Source of the DNA: Sophora flavescens
Lineage: Eukaryota > Streptophyta > Magnoliopsida > Fabales > Fabaceae
Direction of reading: 5' to 3'
Length of the DNA: 64,000 nucleotides
Assembly (NCBI GenBank): GCA_030762895.1
Contig: CM061062.1
Coordinates: 3,991,501-4,055,500 of the forward strand
Part shown: positions 31,832-43,725 of the stretch, piece after piece
How the letters are laid out: the number at the start of each line of letters is the position of its first letter
Numbering within the stretch: position 1 is the stretch's first letter
The notes under the pieces: model-generated
Database searches by the model: none
What the model was told of the DNA's origin: nothing
The model's input: only the letters and a program-made list of their open reading frames with translations
Program-made: the position numbers and the translations under genes

Positions 31832-33367
31832 AAAGGATTAGAATTGAATAAAATATCAGAAAAAAATATATGAATGTTAACCGATCGAAATCCAAATAAA
31901 AAGAACAATGCTATTCTGTATGATAACCAAGTATACAAATTTGTGAATGGATTCTCTCCTCTCTGGCCTTTGCAACTAGGAAAATGAGAGTGAGAGGAGA
32001 GAGAAAAGGGAAGAAATTTGGAAATGATGAAGAAAGAGAAAAAACAATAGAGAGATGAAGAGGAAGGAGGGAGGCCGCAATATGAAATAGAGAATGGAAA
32101 ATTAAGTAAGAAGGTTTGAAAAGTCAAGCATAAGAAAATGGAATTTGTTGTAATATTTATCCATACTCATCCCACACATTGTTGTTTCGTACAAAAGAGC
32201 ATTACTTGTAATGGAGAATGAAACACATACCTTCAATGATGTGAATTTGAATTCAGTTAAGTCATCTTAATCATGATTTCAATAACGATCACAATTTGCT
32301 ATGAGAAAATTTGAAATTATTTTTCTTCTTTCCTTTACTTTTTTTTTTCTTTATCTCGTAACCGAATAATGTGGTTTTCCCTTTGGTATTGAATTAAATG
32401 GTGTAACCTAACAGGAAGTGTCTCGAAATTGTATTCCTCTTCCCCTCTTTCTAGGTCAACAGTGAAAGCCTCCTTTTTAATTTGTAACGTGCCAAGAATC
32501 CTAAAGGAGGTTCATGTTGGTTATAAATTTTAATGGACTGAGTGTGTAGGTTAATAACTATTTATCGCGGCACCCTTCGCCACCTTTCCCTTAACGGCTA
32601 GCTTGAGTATGAGTTCTACCACCGTAGTTGTTACAATTGGTATTAAGAGCAGTTCAATCCTAGTGGTCGGTATGTCATCGGGGGTGTCACGCGGATGTCT
32701 TACTGTAGTCCCCGATTGCATGGTGAGGCCTACACGAGAGGGGTTCGTCAGTAGCCGTCATGGTCATCGACTGTTCAAGGGGCAGTTTGTGTCACGTGGA
32801 TATAGCATTGCAGTCCTAAAGAACTAAAGGAATCCCACGTTGCTTAGAATGACTTGTGTGTGGGTTAATAACTATCGTGACACTTTCTTTTTAAGGTTAT
32901 CTTTCGAGACTCTGTCCTAATCAATAATATCTCGTCAGATGAATTAAAATTTAATCTAAATACTCAATAGCTTGTCATACAACAAATTTAAGGGAACAAG
33001 TTAGGGTTTTGATTGTGAAGGAAACAAGCTACGCAGGAATAGAACCTTTTAATGAAGTCACTGCACTTCTGACTCTTCTTTCACAACCATCGCAGTCCAT
33101 TTTGACTTTGATCTCAACTGTCTGAAATATTTAAGAACAACGCAGATATGTGAGGACCGACTGATACATCTAGAAGAATATGAAACTACAACAAAATTAG
33201 ATTAATTAAGAAGAGATCAACAAGGTGTGGAAAAAATGAAGGAATAAGGAAGTGCACCAGAAAAGGATTTGTTGGCTGTGCTAATGCGTTCCTACCTGCA
33301 TTGGTTTGCGCTTGGTCCTAGTGCTGGTTACAGTGCAAAAGTTAGAGAGGTAATCAAGTGCACCCAT
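30680..33367 (-). CDS. Heavy-metal-associated isoprenylated plant protein (HIPP)
   Basis: Three exons on the minus strand: 33296-33367, 33046-33121 and 30680-30978, with GT-AG introns that keep the frame. They give 148 residues starting MGALDYLSNFCTV. The HMA metal-binding motif MDCDGCERRV has its CxxC at residues 34-37. The C-terminus ends DDNVNACSIM, a CaaX box (Cys145) for farnesylation. The core (VNRKQSRVIVSGYVDPNKVL, FWPYVEQHL, APAGYVRNVVQAFP) fits the single-HMA HIPP20-27 clade. Relatives bind cadmium, copper or zinc and act at membranes or in the nucleus in metal and drought responses. Intron 2 is 2.07 kb. All motifs are intact, so it is probably a working host gene. Confidence 0.93.
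31607..31833. repeat. (TA)n microsatellites in HIPP intron 2
   Basis: Two TA tracts, about 31609-31632 and 31793-31830. Confidence 0.9.
32500..32900. mobile_element. TRIM-like remnant in HIPP intron 2
   Basis: Two similar short ends contain GTGTGTAGGTTAATAACTAT (32539-32558) and GTGTGTGGGTTAATAACTAT. Between them ATTGGTATTAAGAGCAG (32637-32653) looks like a mutated tRNA-Met primer site. That is the plan of a terminal-repeat retrotransposon in miniature. The local GC content is above the rest of the intron. Confidence 0.45.
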
Positions 33368-33417
33368 TTTGCTGCTAGCTCTTTTTTAGAAAGCAAGGAG
33401 GGAGAGAGAAGAGTGGT

Positions 33418-33426
33418 CTTTATATA
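33418..33426 (-). promoter_or_regulatory. TATA box of the HIPP gene
   Basis: TATATAAAG on the minus strand, 51 bases before the ATG. It implies a very short 5' UTR of about 20 bases, followed by pyrimidine-rich sequence. Confidence 0.65.
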
Positions 33427-33474
33427 GAATTCTCAAAAAAAAATATAGAGAGGACTAAGGTAGAAAAATAAGTA

Positions 33475-33760
33475 AGGAATCGAACCCCGACCACATGCAT
33501 AAGGGGCTCAGGGACTCAATTATCTACCAAATATGTCACAACATGTTGGTACAAAAACAGCCTCTTAAAAATTATATTATAAAGCAAATTTTATTAATGG
33601 GGCTATATGCCTATCCCTTGATGAATCAGGAATCGAACCCCTGACCACATGCTTAAGAGGCTCAGTTATCTACCAAGTATGTCACATCATGTTGTTACAA
33701 AAGCAACCTCTTAAAACTTATATTATAAACCAAATTTTATTAATGGGGCTATATGCCTAT
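33475..33760 (-). repeat. Tandem pair of tRNA-related SINE-like units
   Basis: Two copies (33475-33614 and 33628-33760) start with AGGAATCGAACCCC, the complement of a B box, and have an A-box-like TTGGTAGATAACTGAG about 30 bases away on the minus strand. They end in ATGGGGCTATATGCCTAT. They lie 50 bases upstream of the HIPP TATA box. Confidence 0.75.
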
Positions 33761-34053
33761 ATGCTTGTAAAGCAAGGTAAGTGTTCCAGATAATGAGAGA
33801 ATTGGGTCTATCTGTGAAATGTTTTATGGAACTTTTAAAAATCTATATACAAAATTATGAAAAGTGATTTTATGTAGTCTTAAGTTTTGTTCAATGACTA
33901 CGCCTTATTTTTGTCCAAAATTCCATTAACAAAATATACTCCATTGATGACTTTCGGTAAGTTCACTGTTTGATATAGTATTGAATGGTTAGATTTGAAC
34001 TGTTTAAAAAAAATTTAAAAATATTGTTTAAGGTAGAATTGTACACAAATTAA

Positions 34054-34271
34054 GGGTTTGTTTGCTTTATTTCCAGTTTCATGATTTTATTTCCTATTTT
34101 AAAAAATTTGTACAGGAACTGAAAACAATCTTTTATTTTTTTTTTCTGTTTCACTTTTCCTATACAAATCTTTGAAAACAAAAAATATAATGAAAACAAG
34201 GTGACAGATTTATAATTATTTTTAAAAACAAGAAATAAAAACATAAATTTGGAAACAAAGCAAATATACCC
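34054..34271. mobile_element. Tourist-like (PIF/Harbinger) MITE, 218 bp
   Basis: Inverted ends GGGTTTGTTTGC and the complement of GGGTATATTTGC, flanked by the 3-bp duplication TAA (34051-34053, 34272-34274). No coding sequence. Confidence 0.75.
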
Positions 34272-36906
34272 TAATATTTCAAAAACTTATAAGATTTCCA
34301 ACTTGTTCCGCGATGATGTGAGCGTTCTACTTTCAAGAGTAATATTAATTGCACAACTTATTTTAAACGGAAATACTCACCGGGTCATATACTACTTGTA
34401 AAGCTATTAACTCGTGTGAACAACTGCACGGTGATTTTACTCAATTAAACTACATAGGATCACTTATGGATATAACTACATCTGAATTGAGGTGTTTATG
34501 CACAAATCATTCACATAACATAGATTATAATTCTAATGATTGTCAAGTAGGTCATGGATTGTGATTCATATCTCCTTTCTTTTTTCCTTCCCGCTTTATT
34601 AGGTTTGAAAAACTTTTTATTAAAAAAATATGAATGTGGAATTATTTTTACATAGCCAACTATTTCCGCCAAATATTCTATTCCGAAAGAGATGAGATAT
34701 AATTTTTTAGATGTACTATTACTATTAAAGAAGTTAAAGCAAAACAAGAGCGGCGCCACAGCGGACACAAGTGGTTGAAGCAAATAAGGATGTGAATATT
34801 ATACGTGATTATTTTACAGGATTGTATATTTTTAAATATTGAAATAACAATTCAAAATAGCACCAAATAAGTATCCGTGCATTATTTGAAATGGATAAAT
34901 ATCGCATTATTTTTTTATTTTTGTTGGAAATTCTAAATTTGAAAATACTGATATGATTAAAAGTTGTGCGAGCACGAACATATTATGTATGATTATTTTA
35001 CAATTTTTTATAGTTTTAAATGTTGAAAATAATAAATTAAAAGAGCAACGACTAAGTATTTGTGTATTATTTGAAATGAAAAATCATCCCATATTTTTTT
35101 GTTTGGAACTTCTAAATGTGAAAATATTGATATCATTAAAACATTTAAAATTTGATATTATGGCTACAATATAAGCATTAAAATATGGAAAATCAACATT
35201 TAAAAACAAAGGTAAAAAGTGTGGGATACAACAACATATTTTTGTTTAATGTAATTGGTATTGAGAAGATCTTTTTTGGAAGCATATAACTAAATGCTAT
35301 CGTAATAATATTTGTCTCTTTCTCACACACACATATATAGTCCATATCCAAACCAAATTACGGTTAGTTTTATAATTGATAAATTAAATCAATATCAGTT
35401 TTATTTTAACAAATAACATTCGATTATATGCATTTTTAGAGACTAAAATAATTATTTAATATTTCTATTTTATTTTTATGACATGTTACATTTTTTTTTA
35501 GAACTGACTCCTACCGTATTATTAAAAGTGACTTTCTTTACTCACAGATGTGTTATCCCATCCATATTATTAAATGATAAATATTTAATTTTAAATCTAA
35601 GTGAATACATACAAATGAATGACTCAAACCACTCCCTCTTTCCTACCAATAAATTTTTAACCAAAAAATATTTAATTTTTACTTGAGTGGTTTTATATTT
35701 TTTGCCCTTTGCCATTTCCTTTGGTTTCTCATTTTATATTACATTGCTTTTTTACTCTGTTACCTCTTTCAAAACTATAAAAATATTCAGAGCAAATAAC
35801 GAATCAATGTTTGTCACAGGGAGCTCGAGACCTATTTTATAAACTATCTTCATTAAAAATTAACAAAAATAAAAAGCAAAATATCAAGCTAAACATCTGA
35901 TTCAACTGCTAAAGACAAAAAATACATCAAAGAATGAAACTGAATCATATTGATCAAGTAGACAGCTATAAAGAAAAGTAATTAAAGTATATAAATATAT
36001 AGGTAAGTAGACAGGTATAAACAAATCAATTGATTAATATCCAAAAAGGCAAGTTAAGCAAACAATGTATTACTTAACATAAGCACTTAGTAAAACATAT
36101 TTTTAGCAATCAAGCTTCGTACTTTTTCCTTTAAATATATATACATAAATATTCTTTATTAGGCAAAATGAAATATCAAATATACCCCTGTTAGTATGAA
36201 GTGATTTTACAAATTTATTCCAACCACCACCTTACTTTTATATATAAAGATACAATTTTGAATTTCACAAAAAAATATTGTTATTTTCTTTCATCTATTC
36301 AAGTATATCTATTCAAAAAATGTTGTTATATTTACATTATTTGTAGTTTAATAAAATTAAAAATAACCATAAAAACATAAAATTAACTTCATAAAATCAA
36401 TAAATGTTGCATAATATTAAAATATGTTTTATATTCGAAATTGGAAAATAATAAAAAGACTAATAATTAAATATTTAGATTATAATTAAAACATAAAATA
36501 TAGAGAAGTTAGACCTTTCCATATATTCAAATGTAAATTATTTGATAATGGTTATCACATACATATACAATAAAAAACACATCCCTAAAGAGTTTAATTT
36601 ATATGTACTGTCAGTGTAAAAATATAACCATGCATGGTATATAATATAGATGTACAATTGGACGAAAAAAAAACAAATACTCTTGTATTCCTTACTTTTA
36701 TATATATTTAGATACAATAAAAAAAAGTTAAATTAAAAAAACGAAATTAAATTTAAAATCTGGAAATTACAATGATTTTTTTTATAAAAGTAAACGTTAA
36801 AATGAAATGCAAATTTGAAAATAAAATTGAAAAAATAAATTAAAATTACATATTGAAAAATAAATAAGACCCAAAAAAATAAGACCCAAAAATGAGTGGT
36901 AATGAT
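34272..36906. other. AT-rich intergenic DNA
   Basis: No supported gene. It holds a diverged direct duplication: about 34796-34965 and 34975-35160 share TTATTTTACA, TATTATTTGAAATG and GATAT-ATTAAAA blocks in order. A 117-bp repeat at 36136-36252 recurs at 52478-52594. Confidence 0.55.
36136..36252 (+). repeat. 117-bp direct repeat, copy 1
   Basis: Shares ATATTCTTTATTAGGCA, GAAGTGATTTTACAAATTTA and CCAACCACCACCTTACTTTT with 52478-52594, same orientation, about ten mismatches. The two copies lie on either side of the Sirevirus, outside its target duplications. Confidence 0.85.
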
Positions 36907-38548
36907 TGTTGAGACCTCATAGATCTGAAACACATTCAATGTGTAAATTCTCTAAGTTTTGATGATCCCAAATAGATTAAGTATGGTAATATTGAATCTC
37001 ATGAAATAACTGATAAATCTGATAAGTGCGCAGAAAATAAGATTTAACATCACTCGTCTAGTTTCTGACTCGTCTGCTTTTTAGTAGATCTCAGTTTATA
37101 AGACCTATCTGAAAACCACTCGTCTGCTTTTTAGTCAAAGACCAAGTCAACGCGCTATCAAGATCTGAGTTTACTTGATGACGTGGCAAGAAGCATCTGT
37201 CTGAAACAGACTCAGTTGATCACCCGTCTGACTTTTGGAATAAGCTAGCACCCGTCTAGTTTTGGACTGCATGAGCACCTGTCTAGTTTTGGACTGCATG
37301 AGCACCCGTCTAGTTTTGGACTGCATGATCACCCGTCTAGTTTTTGGACTGCTTGAGCACTCGTCTTTTTTCTGATTACTTCTCACCCGTCTGATTTTCC
37401 AACTCTGGTATAATGTTAGTTTGTCAGCAATGAAGTCCAAGTCATCTTATTCATATTAAATGCCTTCCTTAAGGATCTCGAAGACCTCTGGACAATAGCT
37501 CAAATAATAAAGAATAAAGAACGTTTGTTTCAAGGTTTTAAGGAATAAACACGCAATCTCCATACCACAGCAGTAACTTTTTAGCTGTTTTAGTACAAAG
37601 TAAAAGTGCATTATGGAAAGTGACTGACGGTTGCACTAAAAGAGGAAAGCTCCCTGCTACAAGTACAAGAAGCCTGCTGCTGCATACTCTGATATAATAG
37701 CTGATTCAAATTAAAATGTACTCTTGGACAACCTTGTCAAAGCTAAACGTTCCCAAGCATTTAATGTTTATACAGAACGACTCTTTGGCGTTAATGGTGT
37801 CTCAGAAGCTCAAATCAAAAGAACACATTTTCTGAAGCTGTGTCTAAACGGATCTCTTGATTAAAGCCCTTAAGTAGATCAAACAATGAAGATAAACACA
37901 AGAAGTTGAATATCATTAAGAACACTGCGCAGAAGCATTTACTCTCCTCATTAACTTCTCCATCCTTTCATTGAATACACTTTCAATCATTTGATATTAA
38001 TTCGCAATCTTTCACACTTCATATTTATTCCACTCCTTGAGTGTGATCTGAAAGACTTGCAAGTTGTATTAATTACACAAAACATTTATATTCTTTGAGT
38101 GTTGAGCCTGAAGAAGCTAGGTGTGCAAAGAATACTTGTTTGAGTGTTGAGCCTGAAGATGCTAGGAGTACAAAGAATACTTGTACTGTAATTTACTCAG
38201 TTATAGTGGAAACTTGGTACTGCCAAGAAACTGGACGTAGCCCTGTGGATTTTGGGGTGAACCAGTATAAAACTCTTGAGTGATATTCCTCTTCCCTTAT
38301 TTCTTTATTTTGCTTAAGTATTATTCTGTTCAAGCTTTTAACTTGGGGAGTTAATATTGTGAATATCAAACTCTGTTTTTCTCTTCTCTGTTTTCTTGCG
38401 TATTCTGTCTGAATATCAGACGTATCACTCGTCTGATTTTCTCTAATCTAGGTTCTGCTTGTTGTGCCTGTGAAAATCGTTTTAAGTAACCGAAAAAGTT
38501 GGTAAACACAATTCAACACCCCTTCTTATGTTAACTTTGGTTATTTCA
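36907..38548 (+). repeat. 5' LTR of the Sirevirus (1642 bp)
   Basis: Starts TGTTGAGACC, ends GGTTATTTCA. Contains four tandem units of about 27 bp (see 37249-37358) and a duplicated block of about 54 bp near 38098-38182. Confidence 0.95.
37249..37358. repeat. Four tandem 27-28 bp units in the 5' LTR
   Basis: Unit: CACCCGTCTAGTTTTGGACT plus GCATGAG. The 3' LTR has three units, which accounts for the 27-bp difference in LTR length. Confidence 0.9.
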
Positions 38549-38550
38549 GT

Positions 38551-38562
38551 TGGTATCAGAGC
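38551..38562 (+). promoter_or_regulatory. tRNA-Met primer binding site of the Sirevirus
   Basis: TGGTATCAGAGC, two bases after the LTR, the standard copia primer site. Confidence 0.93.
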
Positions 38563-38611
38563 TCAGCCTCTGGGTTGAGCACTTAACAGTGTAGAGGAAA
38601 AGATCTTGGAG

Positions 38612-40707
38612 ATGGCAGGAGAAGCTAGCACAAGCAAGTACCATGCTGGAGAAGGATCCTCAATGTCGAGACCTCCTTACTTCAATGGAGAGGACTACAT
38701 TTACTGGAAAGAAAAGATGAAGTGGTTCTTACAATCCACTAACTCTGATCTTTGGGATCTCATTGAAGAAGGTCCCTTTGTCCCTAAAGATGACAATGGA
38801 GATGAAGTTCCTAAAGCTAACATGACCTCTGAGCAAAAGACAAAATGGCATTCAAATGCCAAGGCTAGATACGCAATCATGTGCACCTTGAGCAGAGAAG
38901 AATTTGAAAAAGTGTGTGCTTGTGAATCTGCAAAAGAAATATGGGATTCACTAGCGGTTGCTCATGAAGGAACCAGCAAAGTCAAAGAAACCAAAGTCAG
39001 CATGTTGGTCAGAAAGTATGAGCTATTTAAAATGGAGGAAGGAGAAACTATTGGCCAAATGTATGGAAGATTTCAAACCATAACCAGTGGACTGAAATCA
39101 CTGGGAAAAGTTTACAAGACCGAGGAACATATTCAAAAGATTCTCAGAAGTTTTCCAAAACAATGGAGACCACTTGTGACTGCTATATCTCAGGCCAAAG
39201 ACTTAACAATAATGAAGCTAGATGAGCTTCTTGGCACTCTCCAAATCCATGAATAAGTGATGATTGAAGAAAACAATGGAAAGAAAAACAAATCCATTGC
39301 CCTCAAAGCTGACAAGAAATCATCTAGAGGAACCTCATCAAAAGCTTTCAAAGCTTATGAATCTTCAGAGGAATCCGAGGAATCAAATGAAGATGATTCA
39401 GATAATGAAGATGATGAACTCTATCTTTTCACTTGAAAAATGAAAAGCTTTGGAAGAAAAGAAACTTCAGAAAGGACAAACCTTTCAGGCGCTTCAACAA
39501 AGAGAAAAACAAAGATGGTGAATCTCATGACAAGAATGCCATTGTGTGTTATGAATGTAAGAATCCTGGTTATATCAAAGCAGAATATGGAGACCACTTG
39601 TGACTGCTGTATCTCAGGCCAAAGACTTAACAATAATGAAGCTAGATGAGCTTCTTGGCACTCTCCAAATCCATGAATAAGTGATGATTGAAGAAAACAA
39701 TGGAAAGAAAAACAAATCCATTGCCCTCAAATTAAGCTGACAAGAAATCATCTAGAGGAACCTCATCAAAAGCTCTCAAAGCTGATGAATCTTCAGAGGA
39801 ATCCAAGGAATCAAATGAAGATGATTCAGATGATGAAGATGATGAACTCTATCTTTTCACTTGAAAAATGAAAAAGCTTTAGAAGAAAAGAAACTTCAGA
39901 AAGGACAAACCTTTCAGGCGCTTCAACAAAGAGAAAAACAAAGATGGTGGATCTCATGACAAGAATTCCATTGTGTGTTATGAATGTAAGAAGCCTGGTC
40001 TTATCAAAGCAGAATGCCCTCAGCTCAAAAAGCAATCTCCCAAGAAGTTCTTCAACAAAAAGAAGAAAGGAATGATGGCCAGTTGGGAAGATCTTGATGA
40101 AAGCTCCACTGAAAGTGAAGGAGGGGAGCTTGAAGCAAATCTATGTCTTATGGCAGATATTGACTCTGAATCAGACACTGAGGTACATTCTGAACTTGAG
40201 AAATTGAATGATGCCTATGATGAACTATTGGAAGAATCCAACTATATGTCTAAAGCTTTCAAATCCCTCAGGAGACAATATGTTAAACTCTCAAATGAGT
40301 ATCCACAGAAATCTCAAGAGTGTGAAAAGTTAGTTGAAGAAAATAGTATGCTTAAGACTGAAAAGTCTAAAGCTGAGATCTCAGTTGAAACTCTGCCTTC
40401 TGAAAAAATTAATAAACTTCAATAGAAAGTATAATAGTTCACTATAGATCTTGCCAAATTTGTTAATGGAAGAGATAATCGAAATAAACTTTTGGGAAGT
40501 CAGAGGCACTCCCTTAACAAAGAAGGAATAGGATATTTCAGTCAAGAACATCATAAAGGATCAACAAAGTTCTCAAAAATAATTGTCAAATCTGTATCAA
40601 ATAAACCTATATGCGCATACTGTGGAAAAACTGGACATATCACGTCTAAGTGTATCCACAAAAAGAGAAAGAAGTCTTCACAGACCCAAGAAAGTGTGGG
40701 TACCTAA
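38612..40707 (+). pseudogene. Sirevirus gag
   Basis: ATG at 38612 (MAGEASTSKYHAGEGS) starts an open frame of 214 codons with the copia gag domain: PPYFNGEDYIYWKEKM, then ALAREEF-like TLSREEFEKV and KEIWDSLAVAHEG. A TAA ends it at 39254. Downstream, a 424-bp segment is repeated in tandem (39163-39586 and 39587-40015). The first zinc knuckle is damaged in both copies (CYECKNPGYIKAE, CYECKKPGLIKAEC). A second knuckle is intact, CAYCGKTGHITSKC (about 40613-40654). An acidic coiled-coil region lies between (40180-40420). Gag would build the particle. Confidence 0.88.
39163..40015 (+). repeat. Tandem duplication of 424/429 bp in gag
   Basis: Copy 1 39163-39586, copy 2 39587-40015, both opening ATGGAGACCACTTGTGACTG and closing ATCAAAGCAGAAT. 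Copy 2 has a 4-base insertion near 39730. The repeat includes the gag stop codon, the acidic Ser/Glu stretch and the first zinc knuckle. Confidence 0.92.
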
Positions 40708-40724
40708 GTCCATGATCATTTCTG

Positions 40725-41180
40725 TTGCAGACCTACTTAACAGGACAAAAGAAACACCTGTCATGGTACCTGGATAGTGGACGCTCGCGACACATGACAG
40801 GAGAAAGGTCTATGTTCCTAGACCTCCAACCTAAGAAAGTTGGACATGTGACTTTTGGTGGCAATCAGAAAGGAAAAGTTGTTGGTGTAGGTAAAATTGG
40901 TGGTAAACCTCCCTTACCCATTATCTGTGATGTTTTATATGTGAAAGGGCTGAAACATAATCTGCTTAGGATAAGTCAATTGTGTGATAGTGGATTTTCT
41001 GTATCTTTTTCTAAAGATGTAAGCATAGTCAATGACAATAGTGGAAAGACCCTCTTTTCTGCTAAAAGGCAAAACAATCTGTATAAGATTGATCTGTCTG
41101 AACTTTCAGATCAAAGTGTAACATGCTTTATGTCTAAAGAGGATGAAAAGTGGCTATGGCATAAAAAAACTAGGACATGT
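40725..41180 (+). pseudogene. Sirevirus protease and pre-integrase region
   Basis: The copia protease signature is WYLDSGRSRHMTG: the catalytic DSG is kept, but the usual Cys after it is Arg. VLYVKGLKHNLLRISQLCD and the pre-integrase motif (WLWHKK) follow. The frame ends in a run of seven A near 41163, where one extra base moves LGHVSMKQISKL into another frame. Part of the polyprotein that matures gag and pol. Confidence 0.85.
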
Positions 41181-41870
41181 TAGTATGAAACAAATTTCTA
41201 AATTGAAAAAGCATAACCTTGTGAGAGGATTGCCTAATATTTCCTTTAAGAAAGATATTCTGTGTGATGCATGTCAGAGAGGTAAACAAGTAAAATCAAG
41301 TTTCAAATCTAAGAAAGAAGTCACTTCCTCTAGACCTTTGCAACTGTTACACATGGATCTGTTTGGACCAGTCAGTGTAGCTAGCCTAGTGGAAAGAAAT
41401 ATGGTTTTGTCATAGTTGATGACTATTCTAGATTTACATGGGTACTCTTCTTAACCCACAAGGATGAGTCTTATAATGTCTTTACAGTATTCAGTAAGAG
41501 AGTACATAATGAGCAATGTTTCTGTATTTCTGCTATTAGAAGTGATCATAGAGGAGAATTTGAAAATGAGCAGTTCAAACTGTTCTGTGAGGAAAATTGT
41601 ATTTCTCACAATTTCTCTGCAGCTAGAACTCCACAGTCAAATGAAGTGGTTGAGATAAAGAACAGATCTCTTCAGGAGATGGGAAGAACAATGCTAAATG
41701 AAAATAATCTTCCTAAGTACTTATGGGCAGAAGCCATTAACACTGCTTGCTATGTGCAAAACAGAATACTGATTAGACCTATCCTAAATAAGACTCCTTA
41801 TGAATTGTGGAAAGGTAGGAAAACCCAACATATCATATTTTCATGCATTTGGATGTGAATGTTATATTCT
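41143..41870 (+). pseudogene. Sirevirus integrase
   Basis: Three frames cover it. The zinc-binding region has CDACQRGKQ (HHCC type) and then LLHMDLFGPV with the first acidic residue. The DDYSRFTWV and SDHRGEFEN segments hold the second Asp, and ARTPQSN-VVE leads to the third acidic residue. Shifts occur near 41400, 41500 and 41640. NLPKYLWAEAINTACYVQNR closes the core. It would insert the cDNA into the genome; this copy is dead. Confidence 0.85.
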
Positions 41871-41939
41871 TAATACAAAAGACCATCTTGGAAAATTTGA
41901 CTCAAAGTAGATAAAGGCATATTCATTGGATATTCTGAA

Positions 41940-42672
41940 ATGTCTAAAGCTTTTAGAATCTTTAACTCTAGAACTTCTGTTGTAGAAGAATCAATTCATG
42001 TAAAGTTTAATGATAGTTTGAAGACTGGTAGGGAACTATCAGATCTAGAAGAGGATGTTGCAGGTATTGAACTTAATCCTGCAGTGGAAGAATCTTCAGA
42101 CAAGCCAAAAGTAGAAGTCTCTGAAATTCAAACAAGTGCTGATACGTCTAAAACTCAGAATTTAAAGAAAGATTGGAAATTCAAGACCTATCATCCAGAA
42201 GATCTTATTATTGGAAGTCCGTCTCAAGGAGTTAGAACCAGATCTGCTTTCAACGAAAACAACAACATGGCCTTCATATCAAATTTGGAACCCAAAAAGA
42301 TTGAAGAAGCCTTGCAAGATGAAAGCTGGATTCTAGCCATGCAAGAAGAACTAAATCAGTTCAAGAGAAAGATGTCTGTACTCTAGTTTCTAAACCCAAG
42401 GAGAAATCTGTTATTGGAACCAGATGGGTATTTAGAAACAAACTAGATGAAGATGGAAAATTGGTAAGAAACAAAGCAAGATTAGTTGCTCAAGGTTATA
42501 ATCAACAAGAAGGTATTGATTTTACTGAAACATTTGCACCTGTAGCTAGATTAGAAGCAATTAGAATTCTCATGTCATATGTTGCTCAACATGATATAAT
42601 TCTTTATCAAATGGATGTTAAAAGTGCATTCCTAAATGGAATAATTGAGGAAGAACTGTATGTGAAGCAACC
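41940..42672 (+). pseudogene. Sirevirus reverse transcriptase, N-terminal half
   Basis: Linker with CPVR-type segment, then EEALQDESWILAMQEELNQF, the start of the copia RT. A shift near 42375 is followed by ARLVAQGYNQQEGIDFTETF, APVARLEAIRIL and YQMDVKSAFLNG (first catalytic Asp). It stops at EELYVKQP, where the gypsy LTR begins. The YVDD box and RNase H are missing. Confidence 0.9.
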
Positions 42673-43479
42673 TGAGACACCCCGCAGTGCCCCTTTGTGT
42701 CATTAGATTAAAACCTCATTATTTAATTACTTAATCGCACGCTTAACATGAAAATACGTAAAGATTAAAACTTAACTTATAAAGTATACAACTTCATATA
42801 GAATGGCATATCACAATATAAGTATATTATGCATATTACAAAACACTGTTGAGGATATCCTATCAGTAGGATCCCTCACAGGCATATACTTAGACAAAGT
42901 GTTAAACAGCGGAAAACATATTAAAAATACGTCTCACGAGACACACTGGCCATAACTAACTAGACTCTAATCACCATGGATCACAACTCGCCCTCCGGCT
43001 TCCGGTTCATAGGGAGTTCCATCCAAATCCTCTTCGATCAGCTCATTCACAGGGTCTTCACGCACGATCCCATCAAAGATAAAATAAAACATACAGAAAT
43101 ATATAGGGGATAAGAAACAGTTCTATTATCAAAAAGCCGAAAAGAGTCATAGTAAATTATACAGTAATTGTCACAGACAATCAATACACCTAACTAACAA
43201 ATCATCCTCAAATTAATATATCATCCTTTACCCTAACTCTCAGGTAATCTAACAGTTTATTTTAACGTAACCTCTCTGATCCTGTCACCATGTCTTTACG
43301 TTATCGTGGCCACTACCACTCCTGTCACCATCCCTCATTTGCATCGGGGCACACCCTCATTCCCGTTAGGATATTCCACCTAGTGCACACCTCCATTCCC
43401 GTTAAGGTGTTCCACCCCCATTCCCGTTAAGGTGTTCCACCCCCATTCCCTAAGGTGTATGTGGTCTTGCGAGAACTCT

Positions 43480-43725
43480 TGATTTTACGTGTATTATATT
43501 ACCAATACACGATGTATTATATTACCAATACACAGAAGTGTTTTACGTGTATTATATTATCAATACACCATGTATTATATTACCAATACACAGAAGTGTT
43601 TTACGTGTATTATATTACCAATACACGGTGTATTATATTACCAATACACTTTTGTCTTTGTATATTATATTACCAATATACTTTTGTCCTTGTGTATTAT
43701 ATTATCAGTACACGGTTGTGGACAA
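43480..43725. repeat. Tandem GTGTATTATATTACCAATAC array
   Basis: About eight copies of a 22-bp near-palindromic unit in alternating spacers (CAGAAGTGTTTTAC and others). The overlapping ORFs rich in Tyr-Ile-Thr-Asn come from the repeat. Confidence 0.9.

Noticed and set aside
37171..37440. Minus-strand ORF with repeated KTRRVLMQS
   Set aside because: Comes from the 27-bp LTR repeats of the Sirevirus; the same appears shorter in the 3' LTR.
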